Origin: Bigelowiella natans CCMP2755
Lineage: Eukaryota > Cercozoa > Chlorarachniophyceae
Assembly: GCA_000320545.1 (NCBI GenBank)
Contig: ADNK01002148.1
Location: forward strand, 1 to 53,501
Direction: 5' to 3'
Length of the DNA stretch: 53,501 bases
The notes under the pieces were generated by a model, which was not told where the DNA came from, searched no databases, and was given only the letters and a program-made list of their open reading frames with translations. Each line of letters opens with the position of its first letter. Position 1 is the stretch's first letter. The translations under genes and the position numbers were made by a program. Positions 12,415-24,495 of the stretch are shown here, in pieces.

Positions 12415-13361
12415 CAAAGCGCTAAATGTAATGTTTCTGGAAGATCATGGATATGAAGAAGCATAGAGAGCGGAATGAATTTCGAACTATTTATTTGCGG
12501 TAGGAAAAGATAAGATGAGCGATGCGAAGCTGCGGCTACAGCGCTCAAATTGTACTTGTTCGTTTCTGCATCACAATGTGTGTCTCTCCGTCGTGCCTGC
12601 ATGCTAGCGTGTGGGAAGAGTGAGGAGTCAAAGAATGTACGATGCTGGGCGGCACGTTTGCATCCCACATGTTCGTCTACGCTAGACATTTGCATTGCGT
12701 ACTGTGTCTCTTAGTTAATTGTCCTACTAGGAAAGCTATTCCCTCTCAGCGCTACGTGCTTGAAGCTCATTCATTTTTCATTTCTAATATAAACAGCTTC
12801 ACACATGCTAGCATGTGCATGCATTTAGACATTATCATACTTGTGTCTAGATGTGTCGAATTAAAAATGGTTGCAAATGGAAGCGCCACGCATGTGTTCC
12901 TCGTGCATTGAAGAAAATGTAATTTAGTGCAATGCAACTATATTTTTGGAGGATATGTACAATGTAATCATTTCAACTTATCATACAACTTCAACAAGAT
13001 CGACTTTTGACTTGCAAGCAACTTGCAGGAAATTTTTGTCGCGATTTAATTCAAGTTCGTTGATTTTTTACTATCATAATTTTTCCTTTTATCGGAAAGT
13101 GCATTTCTTCATTCTCAGACTAATCTGATGCCAGGGGAATGTCCACGTCGCTTTAATGCTTGATTTTCATATTTAAGTTAGTTTCATTAATCTTGGTGGA
13201 TTATGACAAGAACCCAGACTGTGTGTTAATTTCCACAGCGCAATCCTTTTTGTCTGCGCAGATCATCATATTTGATGCTAAGGTTTCAATTGCATGGATC
13301 CAATTTAGAGCTTTTAATCTTTAGCCAGTAGCCGTAGTTTGCATCATTCTGCGTTATTCAT
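12415..13361. other. Convergent intergenic spacer with palindromic block
   Basis: Lies between two gene ends. The 12590-12840 part carries GCATGCTAGC, ACATGCTAGCATGT and GTGCATGCAT palindromes; 12900-13340 is strongly AT-rich with no convincing exon. No RNA gene recognised. Confidence 0.5.
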
Positions 13362-14468
13362 TTACATCGTGGCCACATCTTTCCGCCACTGCTGCCGCTG
13401 TCTGGCCGGGGGAGATAGCATGGTTGGGACGATCTTTCCGAGAAATAGGTGATTGGAGGAGGAGGAAGAAGGGGAGGAAGGGGAATAATCGCTTGTGGAG
13501 TCCATGAACAACCTCATCGATTTCTTTTTTTTCCTCGCGAGTGGAGTGGAAAAGGTAGCACCAGGATCATTACTGTCCGTACCCTCCTGTTTCTGCTCCT
13601 TTCCTTGACCGTCCGTATCGACCTCACTCCTTCTGCTTGAGAAACTAATACCAGTGCGATTTTGTACGGCAGCTGCTGTCGTAACATTGTTAGAGTTATT
13701 GCGAGTAGTAATAGTAGCTTTCCTCTTCGGAGAAAACGATCGCGGGTGGCATTCCTTGAACCGTTTCTTCTTGCGTACCCGATCAGTGTTGTCTAAGCGA
13801 ACTGTCAAAGAACAGAACGATGGCTCCCTTCCATCTGGTTGGCTTCTGACCATCTCTTCACTCGCCACTGCCAGAGAAGAGAGGCCAGCAGATTGTGAGG
13901 GGGAGTCTTCACTACCCCTGATTAAGCTACGATAACGACTACAGATGGTAGCAGCTGTATCCATATTCGAGAACCGGACCCTCTAAAAAAACAAAACACC
14001 CATAGACTTAAATGCTTGACAACAAATCCATTGAGATATATGTAGAATGGGTCACTATTATTGATTAAAAGACGAAAGCGATCAAACCCCCACCTTTGTG
14101 CGTCCTTGTTTCCTTCTACGCTTCATCAAACAGCTTCGCAGCGACCTCTTTATCTTCTTCCTCGCATCAAAGCGTGATGGTACTAGGGCGAATTTAGTAG
14201 ATCCTTCCCAATCATCCATGCCTCGTTTGACTGACTTCTGGTTAGGCTCCGTTGCAAATCGTAGAATCTTCGTGCGTGATGAAATCTCGCGTTTTGAATC
14301 GCCTGAGGATTCCTTCCGCATGACATGTAGCATTTTCATTCCTTCAAGAAGATGTGGCTCTTCTGCAGGGGTAACCTTCCATGTCTCCTCATGAAGACGG
14401 TCTCCCCGAACTGCCTGGAAATCTGTACTTCCCTCCCAGGTATATTGAGGGCAGAACTCCTGCTCCAT
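13362..14468 (-). CDS. Basic low-complexity protein with a PP1-docking RVxF motif
   Basis: Two exons (14468-14094 and 13982-13362) join in phase to give 331 aa. I recognise no enzyme domain. The N-terminal half is charged (MEQEFCPQYTWEG, then many Lys/Arg); the C-terminal half is Ser/Lys-rich and ends WRKDVATM. The splice junction builds KRVRFS at residues 125-130, which matches the (R/K)(V/I)x(F/W) consensus that docks regulatory subunits to protein phosphatase 1. A regulatory or targeting subunit of PP1 is therefore a reasonable inference but not proven, since such short motifs also occur by chance. It shares a divergent spacer with the STI1 gene. Confidence 0.62.
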
Positions 14469-15273
14469 GTTCCTATTAGTGAGAGCAAATGATATATAAT
14501 TCAGTTTGATACATTGTAAATATATGAACTATTTCGATTTTATTGGACAACATTCATAACACCCATCCCACCCCCCTGTACCATCCGTTTTACTTCTGTC
14601 CTTGGCAGTCAAACAGGATGGACTTCCATTTTTGCCCCCTTTTGGAAGAATAGCATAAATTGCTTCCATTTATCCCAAACGACAACGCTAAAACAGCCAA
14701 TCATATCTACATCGCCAACCTCTTTTCTCGACCGCCTACCCGATGTGAAACCCCGGTTGTGATGGGTAGATCTGGCAATAACGGTGTCATACCGATAGTG
14801 ACGGGAAATCCTGAAATCTCGAGAACTCCCAGCGAGGAAGAGTTCTCAGAGCGATCTCCAGGAAAACACGCGGAACCGATGTGAAATGTGTGTGCTCCTG
14901 GAAGTTGTTGCCAGATAGTAGTAATTCGTCGGTAGTTTCTCGCATCAGTGCATCGTATCACATGACGACTCAGGTCTTGACGCAAGGCATCGTGGGGTGC
15001 ACCATCCTATTCGTTTTAGACCATAATTAACCCCTAAAATAACTAAACTAACCATGATATTACAAGCCTGTAGCCCCTCGCTCACGAGGAGGAGAAACTG
15101 TCGGAACATGTATGCACCCCGCTCGTCGTCACCATCGTCATCGCCATCATCGTTTTCCACAATGCTCATCGACCGATATTATGCGCTAATTCAGCTCACA
15201 CCCACGCCTTTTTGGTTTTGTCTCCAGTTTTCGTTGCGAGAAATCCGAGGAGGTCTGATTTAGGAACGCGAAA
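14469..15273. promoter_or_regulatory. Divergent intergenic region
   Basis: An 800-bp gap lies between two gene starts and must contain both promoters. An open frame at 14660-14884 (+) is clean but has no splice continuation or family resemblance, so I leave it uncalled. Confidence 0.35.
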
Positions 15274-17743
15274 ATGGCGTCAAAGACCGAGGAGAAGTTA
15301 CCGCTGCCTCAGGATCGCGTAGAATCTGACGATGATGACGACGATGATGAAGGACCGCCACCATTAGAAGACCTCTCGCAGCAGGTCAGTCCTCTTAAAG
15401 TAACCGTAGGAGCTTCTTCGCCTTTGTAACAACATGCTTTACACGAGATTATAAACTGAAGGTGAAGGCAATTCGTGATCATTGCGGTAATGTGAAGCAA
15501 CAAAGGGCTGCAGCGGTAGCGGAAGAGACTCCCGAAGAGCGTGAAATGAAGCGGCGAATGGTTGGCGAGGTACAATCGGAATGGGAAATATTGATATGAG
15601 TTTATCACAGGCACCCACACACGCAAGCTATGCATGCACGCACACATATCACGATGCATCAGGCTCTCTTGCAGTCTGGACAGCTCGATCCAGAAGAAAC
15701 CGTGGAAATTGTTGGTCTTGCTAGCGCGAGTGGAAAGAAACTCAATGGGTTAGTACAAGATACTAGAGCTTCGACTGGCAGTCAGTCACACACTGTGTTG
15801 CTCGTCCACACTACTGCCTCCACAAGGCAAATGTGTATTTACATTTTGCAGAGGCAGATGTGATTACGGATTGGATATGCACATCACCAATATCATCATT
15901 GCTGCGGTAATTTACTTAGGCACCTAGGCTCGGTGGTGAGTTTCTTGCACGAGGCGGGGCGGTACATCGTTTCTCTGGTATCATCATTTTAAAAAACAAC
16001 CACAACAACAAATTAAGGACAGTCTAGGCATCACCGATACGCATATTGCTCAGTACTCTTCATTACTTTGTGCTGTACTGCTCTTTATTACTTTGTACTA
16101 CTCTTCATTACTTTGTGCTGTACTGCGTTGTAGAACTATGAAGGTCGGACAAAAAAGGTGCGGATAAAGCCCGAGAACCTGCGCATTCCCGAGGGGAGTG
16201 GCAAGAGCAGCGGGGGAACAGACAACACTCCTCACCCATCGACATCCAACTTCGAAAACATCAAGGTCGGTTATCTATCGTGCAGCAAATTGTTTAATAA
16301 GTATGAGCACCCCACGCAAGAGAAGAGGCTGAGGCAGTGCAAACCGGGGATTTGGAAAGAAGAATAGCCGTCAGTTGTGGAAAAGTCTGATGTTATCAAC
16401 TCACTGTGAGGAGGGAACCACGCTCACACTAGCTACGATAATGTCATCGGCGCGCGCTGGTCATGAGGATAATGATAGCATTAATTGTCACATCAGGCAG
16501 GATTTTTGGAAGGAAAACGAGTGAAAAGCAGCACAGAAAACAAGGACACCGCCGAGGAGGACAACCTGCCTTACGTTAGTAGTGGCGGAGATGCCAGCAA
16601 TGGGCTTCGAATTCCCCAGGTTTAAAGGCATGAAATATAGACGCTGACGAGAAGTATTAGCTGCTGCAGCGCTCACGATCATAAGGAGTCGTAGTGGATA
16701 AAGCAGATGAAGAGGAAACGACATCTCTGAACTACTACTGTTTTGTCGCAGGTGCAAAGCGCAATGAGTGGAGGGAAAGCTGATACGAAATGGGTGACTC
16801 CCAAGCTGCTCAAACATCTCTCCAAGAACAAAGTAACAGCAGTAGCAATGAAAACTCGTTCGTTCACTCGTAGTGGCGGCGGTGGTGGTGGTGAGGACGC
16901 ATGGCTCGAATCATAATTTTCGTCGTCATCATCAGACCTTGGTTGAAGGCATGCGAGACCCACAGCTTGCTATGGCAATTCAGGTGGACACGCTCATAAT
17001 ATCGTACTATTCGTAGGCAGCAGTACTTCTGCTGCTGCTGCTGCTGTGTTTTCAATTTAGAGGAGAATAGAATATGCAATATCCATCGCTAGGAATTTTC
17101 GGAGAACCCGAAAGAAGCTCTGAAAAAGCACGGTGGCAACAAAAAAGTGATGGACTTTATGCAGGTATGAGCTGAAAAAGAGTGTAGTAGCAATGCCTTC
17201 CTAACGAGGGCTCTATGCTCATCTCGCCCCTCTCCCTCCCTCCCCAACGAAGGCCTTCATGCAACAGACGGCAGGTTTCAACGACGCCCTTTCGAATTTA
17301 AAGAAAAAGCAGCAGCAGCAGGAGAAGAAGCAGCCAAAGGCGAGAAAGCAGCCTTTGATAGAAGAATTGCCATCGTCTGATGCAGTAGTGCCTGCACGAT
17401 CTGCTGTTCAAAGAGCAAAAGCTCCTGCTCCGATGACGAGGCCTATCGAAAAAGGGAACAAGCTGGAGTTTTCAAGTACGTCTTGAACAGTAGCCAGTAG
17501 ATGTAGGAGCTGCTGCTGTTGTTGTTGTTGTTGTTGTTCTTGTTGTTCTTGTTGTTGTTGCGTCTCGACGACGACACCGCCATTGTATTGGTATATCTAC
17601 CGTCATGGAGAGCCGTTCATAAGAGTGCTGCTGTGAATATAATACACGACACTGTGCGTAAGGGCATGCGTGCGTGCGTGCGTACGTGCGTGCGTGCGTG
17701 TGTGAGTTATGTTTTGCAGTATATGGGTGTTCTCAATGCACAC

Positions 17744-17776
<33 letters not shown>

Positions 17777-18364
17777 CGATAAGGATACGTTTTTCCACGT
17801 TGAGGTTGATGTTATATAGTCTTGTTTATCTACTCTTCTTCTCGCCATCGCCATTTGTCACACATTGCTTCGATGATGACCGGCAGCTCAAGATGGCGGT
17901 GTCAGGAGTGTCTCGAAAGAAACTGTTGCTGAGTGGATGAGCAACCCGATCATTCGACAAGTAATGATGAAGATGTCTCGTGCCGTGTTATTTCCACCAC
18001 ATGATGCGTACTGAGGAAGAAAGATGTGCTAGCATAACTCATAACTCAACAACTTTCTTACTTCCTGTCATTGTTTCCTCAACACCACTACTACTTCTCT
18101 TCCAAGGTCTTGAGTAAACCGGAGACAAATCAGATGATGGCACATCTGCGGTCGGACCCCAACGCGTTCAAAAGATACGCTGCGGTAATGACTTTGCCTC
18201 ATGCCTTCGCAATTGGTTCGGAGTTCTGCTGCCCTCGTTTGCAGTTGTGTGGGCGAAGATGTTGTGATATATTCCTCAACTTATACATCGCCGCCTATTG
18301 TTGTCATTAGAACCCTGACCTTCAAGTTCTGATCCGCGCTGGCATCATCGTCCCACCCATGTGA
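15274..18364 (+). CDS. STI1-repeat (Hop/Tic40-like) co-chaperone-type protein
   Basis: Thirteen exons (15274-15384, 15462-15569, 15675-15748, 15852-15906, 16134-16265, 16497-16619, 16752-16832, 16936-16983, 17093-17164, 17253-17479, 17906-17960, 18107-18184, 18311-18364) give 405 aa in a continuous phase. The N-terminus is acidic ([11 protein letters not shown]). Next comes a motif VEIVGLASASGKKLNG ... VRIKPENLRI, of the NG...kpeNL type seen in algal proteins. The C-terminal half holds two STI1 units: LVEGMRDPQLAMAIQ with EALKKHGGNKKVMDFMQ at about 229-268, and VAEWMSNPIIRQ ... NPDLQVLIRAGI at about 347-405. STI1 modules bind hydrophobic client segments or Hsp70 partners in Hop, Hip and plastid Tic40. 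No TPR repeats or membrane anchor are visible, so the exact family is open. Confidence 0.82.
16054..16126 (+). repeat. Direct 28-bp repeat inside an intron
   Basis: A 28-bp unit at 16054-16081 recurs identically at 16099-16126, giving a 45-bp period. It sits just upstream of the acceptor of exon 5 of the STI1-repeat gene. Confidence 0.8.
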
Positions 18365-19135
18365 ATAATTAAGGATTTCAATGAGAAGGGAGAAGAGAGA
18401 TGAGGTGGAGGACAGGCGCGCATCGATACTTCAGTAGTAAAAATCTCTATTTCTACACTAGATGTACGATACGTCTGGTTAGTCTAGTAGTACTGGCATG
18501 AACAATGCATGCTAGCTAGCATTGTTGCCATGCTAGCTGGCGGGCACGATCTGGCGTTGCATCTAGCTGCTGCATGTGAGCGCCACATCGCAAGCTTTAA
18601 ACTGCGCTACCATCTAGCTAGCTGTGCGATATGTTGCTAGCTATGCATATGCATACTTAGATGCGCGTAACATTGATCGTGTGCTATGCTAGCATGCTAG
18701 CTGTGTTTTGCGTACGTGCACACATCTAGATGGGCAGCTCTGTGCGACTAGCTAGACATGCGCCATATGGCCTTCCTGTGATGAGCCGTGCGCCCGCTGC
18801 AACAGTGCTGATCTATTATTGCGTTGTGGATGGTTTGTGCTTCACATTCTACTGCTATACTGCTAAAGATGCAAAGACGACAATTGAAACGGACACGCAC
18901 ATATTATTATAATGTAACCAGAATTTAGGAAATGACTGTGATGATAAGCAAAAACACTTTCATACAAGCGTAAGAAGGTAGTCGTGCCGGTATCTACGGA
19001 CATCAACGAGACAAAAGTAACTACGCATCACTAATCACGATGAGTAGGCGTAATCTGTTCCCATTTAATTTTTGGATGCAGCATTGCTGGATACGTTAGT
19101 GTGGTATAAGGTGCTAGCAGGACACAATAATCACT
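18365..19135. repeat. Convergent spacer with dense GCTAGC/GCATGC palindromes
   Basis: From 18470 to 18780 the sequence is studded with GCTAGC, CTAG, GCATGC and TGCATATGCA. A near-palindrome at 18501-18526 has 8-bp perfect arms (AACAATGC / GCATTGTT). It lies between the end of the STI1-repeat gene and the end of the acyl-CoA synthetase. No coding potential is visible; a small plus frame at 18730-18912 is uncalled. Confidence 0.7.
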
Positions 19136-19857
19136 TTAAAGTTTAGATTCACGATACATCGCCTCAATCGCTTCTGCATACTTTTGGTTGACGACCCGTC
19201 TCTTCAGCTTCATCGTCGGCGTAAGCTCCCCTCTGATTAACACACAGGCGATCATGGCGGTCAGGAGTCTTGTTTTTTTTCCCCTTGGTGTGTGCTAAGC
19301 TAGGTGGAAGATGGAAAATGATGAGAAGGATATTGCCCTACCCAGCCTGAGAGAAGTCTTTTGCTATCAGGGTCCATTTGCGGATGTACTGCGCCCGTGA
19401 TGTAGCATCCTGATTCACCTGGGATTGCAGAAAGCGATTAGCGATCTGTAACGACGACGACTACGACGACCATTAAGAAGCTATCCTGCTTCACGACGAA
19501 CGAACTTGTCCTCTCACATACTCACATACATACACACATACATACATACTCCCAAAGTATTATTGGGTTCTGGTAATATAATGAATGATGGTGATGATGA
19601 TGATGATCATGATGATGATGATTCAGTGTTTCGACGGTTCGATTTGTCACCGACTCATCATAGATGATGAAAAGGCATGTATGTGAGCAGCACTGCAATG
19701 AGTCGGTCGCTGGAGTGGCAGCAGCAGTAGCATTGGAAGGAAGCAGCACCTTGCTGATAGCTCTTTCAATAGCTTGCTTGATCTTTGGGCATACAATAGC
19801 CTCGCTCACGGTCGTTGCACTGCTCCCTGTGGGAGACCAAGAGCGGGAGGGGGAGAG

Positions 19858-19915
<58 letters not shown>

Positions 19916-20576
19916 ACAACACCAAAAACAACAATCAAACGGGACACTGATATCAGAGGATCTGCTCCGAAAAACAAGAAGTCGAAATTGTTTTGGTCTT
20001 AGTGCTGCATGTGAGGAGGATGGCGCGATCATGATCATCATCATCATTGTCATCAATGGAGCGAAACCTACCGACAGCTTTGGCGAGAGCGAGCGCCTCG
20101 GCCATGAGTGTGTCTGTGGGAACGCCATTCGCATCGACTTCGCACTTGAGTGATAACAACGCCGATAAGAATTTCCTGGTAAAAACAAAGATAATGATGA
20201 TGATGATGATGATGATGATAATAATCATGGGATGATGCTCCTGGGAAGAGCGGTAGTGGTTGCGGAATAGAGATGCACCCTCGGCGGCGCTGCGGCAAGG
20301 ATGTGTGCATATTGATAGGTCGTCTATATCTCGATGTCGATACAACTCCGCCGAAAAGCCGTCGCTTTTGGTGCTTGCGGTACAATATGCCGTGCTGTAA
20401 GCTCACGCGTTCAAGCGTAGTGGTGAAAATAGTAGTATTAGTTAGACCTTTGGTCTCCAATCACGACCGCATTGGATAGAGCAGGAGCAGCAGCTTTGAT
20501 GGCGGCTTCTATCAGTACTGGGGGAACGTTTTCGCCTCCCGCTGATGATCGGCGACAATGACAACGCAAACAAACG

Positions 20577-20613
<37 letters not shown>

Positions 20614-20623
20614 ATTGTAAGCT

Positions 20624-20662
<39 letters not shown>

Positions 20663-20745
20663 TTGTTGGCTAGGGAATTCATGCTTCAATTTGGAGAAGT
20701 AGGAGGAAGAGGAGGAGGAGGAGGAGGAGGAGTGAACACAAACGG

Positions 20746-20778
<33 letters not shown>

Positions 20779-22278
20779 CAGTGATAATGAGCTCTTTGAT
20801 TCTCCCAGTGATGCGAAGATACCCCTCGCTATCGATGCTGCCTAAGTCTCCCTACACCAGTCAGAGGAATCACCAAGGGAGGGGGGGAAGGGAAGAAGAA
20901 ATTGGTCAGCATTGATCGTTGCGGTAGATGGTGATGATGATGACGATGATGACGATGATGACGACGAGATCGATGGCATAATACTGAAAGTCTCTTACTT
21001 TCTCTCACAACACACACGCGCGCGCGTAAAGGCACACATAATTTCCAGCACATAGCTACCATTACTTTACTACAAATTACAACAGCGGCTACCAACCGAG
21101 TGAAGCCACCCATTCTCATCGATTGTTTTGAGCGTTGCCTCGGGGTTGTACAGATACCTGTTTTGACACGATCAATCACCCTATCTTCGTCGGCAAATGA
21201 GCCACCATGACAACAAGCAAGTGTATTATAGAAGATGAATGCACAGACATAAGTGCTTATCGTTACCCCATGAAGACGTGCCTTCCCCGCATGCATATCT
21301 CCCCTTCGCCCTCTACATACGCACATTGAGAGAAGAATAAACAGGGGTTCGGGGGGGGGGGAAGTAAGCAAAGATTCTCCATTAATGCACTCGTATGCTG
21401 TAATATAAGCAGGCCAGTCTCGTCGCAATCCGAACTCTCTGAACCCTCCCCCCTCCCCCCTTTATCATCTACGATCGCTAATACGTTTGCTCATTCTGTC
21501 GAGCCGCATTTCAGCCCCTGGAATCGCACGCCCAACAGTTCCAATACTGATGATGAATGATGATGATGATGATGATAGATGATGATAGATGATGACCACG
21601 ACGATGATGACGATAACGATGACGACGATGCTGTGCTGGAGCCTAGCTTGGCAAATAAACATGCACACTACTACCGATTGAACCCAGGGAAGTTTATTGT
21701 CTGCGGGCCTGAAGACTCGCTCATCCCGTACAGATCGTGAAGAATAAGGTCCAGCGACATGAAATACTCCAAGGTCTTTTTGCTGATCGGCGCTGCCGCA
21801 GTAGCACACAGCTTGCAGTGCTCCAGCCCCAACTTGGCTTTGATTTTATCGAATACGATCTTCCGCGCGGGGTAATACATGAACGAGGGCGCTTTGCCGT
21901 CGAGCTAATGTTTTGCATATTGTTTGGCGTTGGTGGCATTTTTTTTGGTAGGCTTTTAAGATTGGTCGAGAGCATCGTCATATTCACACAAGCAGCAGCA
22001 GCAGCAGAAAGATGTGTTGCGGAGCAGTGTTGCAGTGTTTACATCACCTTCGCACGTGAAGCTTCGAGACCGACTCCCTTGGCCCAATCTCCAATTTTCT
22101 TAATGAGGCCAGTGTTTGCAGCACCGACGGCGCGCATCTAGTCAATTGTAACAATGTAATAATATTTAAATGTTATTATTCATATCAATAATAGAATAGG
22201 TGCGAGAAGTGGGACGATGATGATGATGACGATGATGATGATGACCATGCACGACTCTCGTCTTGTTTTCATAATAAT

Positions 22279-22309
<31 letters not shown>

Positions 22310-23434
22310 GGTACCTTCTCTTCGATCTTCTCCCACACTCTTGGAACTCCCAAGAAAATCGTTGGCCGCACCGCCTGCAGTGTTTCGACCAAGCTGCCTT
22401 TCAGAGCGTCAGGCTTCGCAAAGCAGACGGTACCACCGAGTTGCATTGGGCCATGAATGTCGGTAAGCTGGGCGGCGATGTGCGACAAAGGCAAATATGA
22501 CACCATCCGCTCGTTTTCCTGGCGAAGTCATAAATCCTACCATCACCGACAGCACAGTGCACTCTCCGTCCCTCCCTCCACTCCCCCTCTCTCCTCATCA
22601 CACGCACGCATGCACGCACCTTCAGTTGTAGGATCGGGGTGACAGTGCGCGCAGTCCATGTGACATTGTCGTGGGAGAGCATCACAGCCTTGGGCTTTCC
22701 CGTGGTACCGGAGGTGTAGATCAACGTGCAGCAGTTCCTGATATCATGACGATATATGTATGACACATTGCGATTATTACCGAAGAAAAAGCAACACATC
22801 CTCATCATTGGCTGGGGGGTTAATAATGCCAAGACAGGGAGAGGGTATGATGACGACGATCGTCTCCGTCCAGCTCCAAGACCGACTAATCAACAGTACG
22901 ACTATCATGACTACTACTCTATGACAAATACCCTGGCTTCTGCTGTGCAATTCTGTCTTGCAGTTTCCTTCCAAGAAGCTCACTGTCCCTTTGCTGCGTG
23001 GAGCCAAGCTGCATGAAGCTTGCCCAAGACATTAGACCCTGATGATTTAGCAGAAAAACAAAGAAGCTTACTATTCGAGTTCCAACTCAATATTCACCAT
23101 CTCCATGTCGCCTCTGATGCACTACCCTCAACGTAAGTAACATCATCGTCATCATCATCATCGATAGATATAACATCACCTCGACTCCTGGCTTAATCGT
23201 GCCCCCCCACTGCACGATGTACTTAAGGTTTGGCAGCTCGCTCTTCTTGGCCAGGAACTTCTCCGTCTGAACTTCGTTCTCCACAAACGCCACCTACCGA
23301 CAGAAAGGCAGCATTCCAGGTAGGATATCCATAAGGCTCGAAACGATCATATGCGGCCACTCGTTCATAAAGAATGAGAATAATAGCGATGGAAAATTAT
23401 CAATAGAGTAGTGATAAAGTCGATGGAATGATCC

Positions 23435-23465
<31 letters not shown>

Positions 23466-23679
23466 CGGAGGGGGGAAGAGAGAGCGCGAATTTCGGTTGT
23501 GTACGTACTGTACCATGCATGTACCTGTGCTTTGCAGTGGTCCGCAATGTAATGTGTTGCCTCTATACCATTGGTGGTGTAGATTCCCGAAGCAATGCCT
23601 CCAGCGAAAATGCTCCTGATCAGCATCATAAAATGTTACTACTGAACGCTCCCTCCGCACACAACAAGAACAAACATAT

Positions 23680-23713
<34 letters not shown>

Positions 23714-24495
23714 CGATACCCCATATTGGCCATGAACCATTCTGGGCAGTTGAAACCCATGATAACAGTAGATCCAAATTGCGTCAGCCCAAGCTGTGTA
23801 ATATAACATGTAAGGTTGCATTACATCTCATTTCAATTCTAAGGTTTCAATAGTGACACATCAGTGCCGCTATCAACACCTTGATAAGAGCTTTTGCGAC
23901 ACGGCAGGAATCGTCGAAGTACTGCTCGTAGGTCCAATCGATCCATTTTCCATCCCGCTCTACCCGCATAGCTTTGTTGCTACCGTACTACCGAAAGAAT
24001 ACGACGATGGTTATGATGATCAAAACGTGGGAGAAATCTCTTCTTAGAATCATAACAATATGAATCTGATAGCCCTGGTTTAGTTGAAGTATTTGTCTAT
24101 CACCTTATCACAACATTCTTGGAACTGCTCTACCACAGTGATTGGTGTGTGCGAAGCTGGGTCGTTCGGATTGAGGGATATCTTGACAGGAAGTTCCTGA
24201 TCTGGCCTGCAAGTCCAATGTACACCCTCTCCTCGCTATAAAAATACAGCAGGGGCAAAGCTTTCGTCATCGGAATGTCCACCACACACAGTTTGAATCC
24301 AAGAGTGCGCACGTACAAAAATAGGGTACATTACATAAGTCACACGTGCCGCTCACGCATAATATCAGCTCTCAAAACATATACCCTAGTAAACGCCTTC
24401 TTTGCAATCTTTTCTAGTGCATCGTAGGAGATTTCTATCCCTAGGTTCTGCGGGAGCTGAACAGCGGTGGGTGTCGATTCGTGCTTCGAGTCCAT
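19136..24495 (-). CDS. Bubblegum-type long-chain acyl-CoA synthetase with PTS1
   Basis: Activates long-chain fatty acids to acyl-CoA through an acyl-adenylate. Start at MDSKHESTP (24495). Exons run through GKWIDWTYEQY (about 23979-23880), MGFNCPEW, IFAGGIASGIYTTN, WGGTIKPG, the AMP-binding P-loop YTSGTTGKPKAVMLSHDN, VSYLPLSHIAAQ, FLGVPRVWEKIEEK, a DLYGMSESSGP adenine-site motif, GEGEICMRGRHVFMGYL, GWLHSGDLG, TGRIKELIITAGGENVPP and LTPTMKLKRR. All junctions from 23793 downward are in phase. The linkage of the first exon to the 24206-24104 exon, and of that one to 23979, is unresolved and probably needs micro-exons. The last residues are ESKL, so the C-terminus is SKL, the canonical peroxisomal targeting signal. 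Introns hold (GA)n, (AT)n, (GT)n and (ATG)n tracts. Confidence 0.88.
19869..23714. repeat. Microsatellites in acyl-CoA synthetase introns
   Basis: Tracts seen: (GA)n 19869-19914, (ATG)n 20193-20220, (AT)n 20578-20611, (GT)n 20624-20660, (CTA)n 20745-20778, (GAT)n near 20933-20965 and 21552-21575, (ATC)n 22278-22310, (AC)n 23433-23464, (TAG)n 23679-23714. All fall between exons of the minus-strand gene. Confidence 0.85.

Noticed and set aside
14660-14884. Plus-strand 74-codon frame in the divergent spacer
   Set aside because: No splice continuation, no family resemblance, and it lies between two gene starts.
18730-18912. Small plus-strand frame after the STI1 gene
   Set aside because: It overlaps the palindromic block and has no coding signature.
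23060-23103. Possible extra acyl-CoA synthetase exon (GDMEMVNIELELE)
   Set aside because: Its phases fit neither neighbour, while direct joining of the flanking exons is in phase and matches the family.
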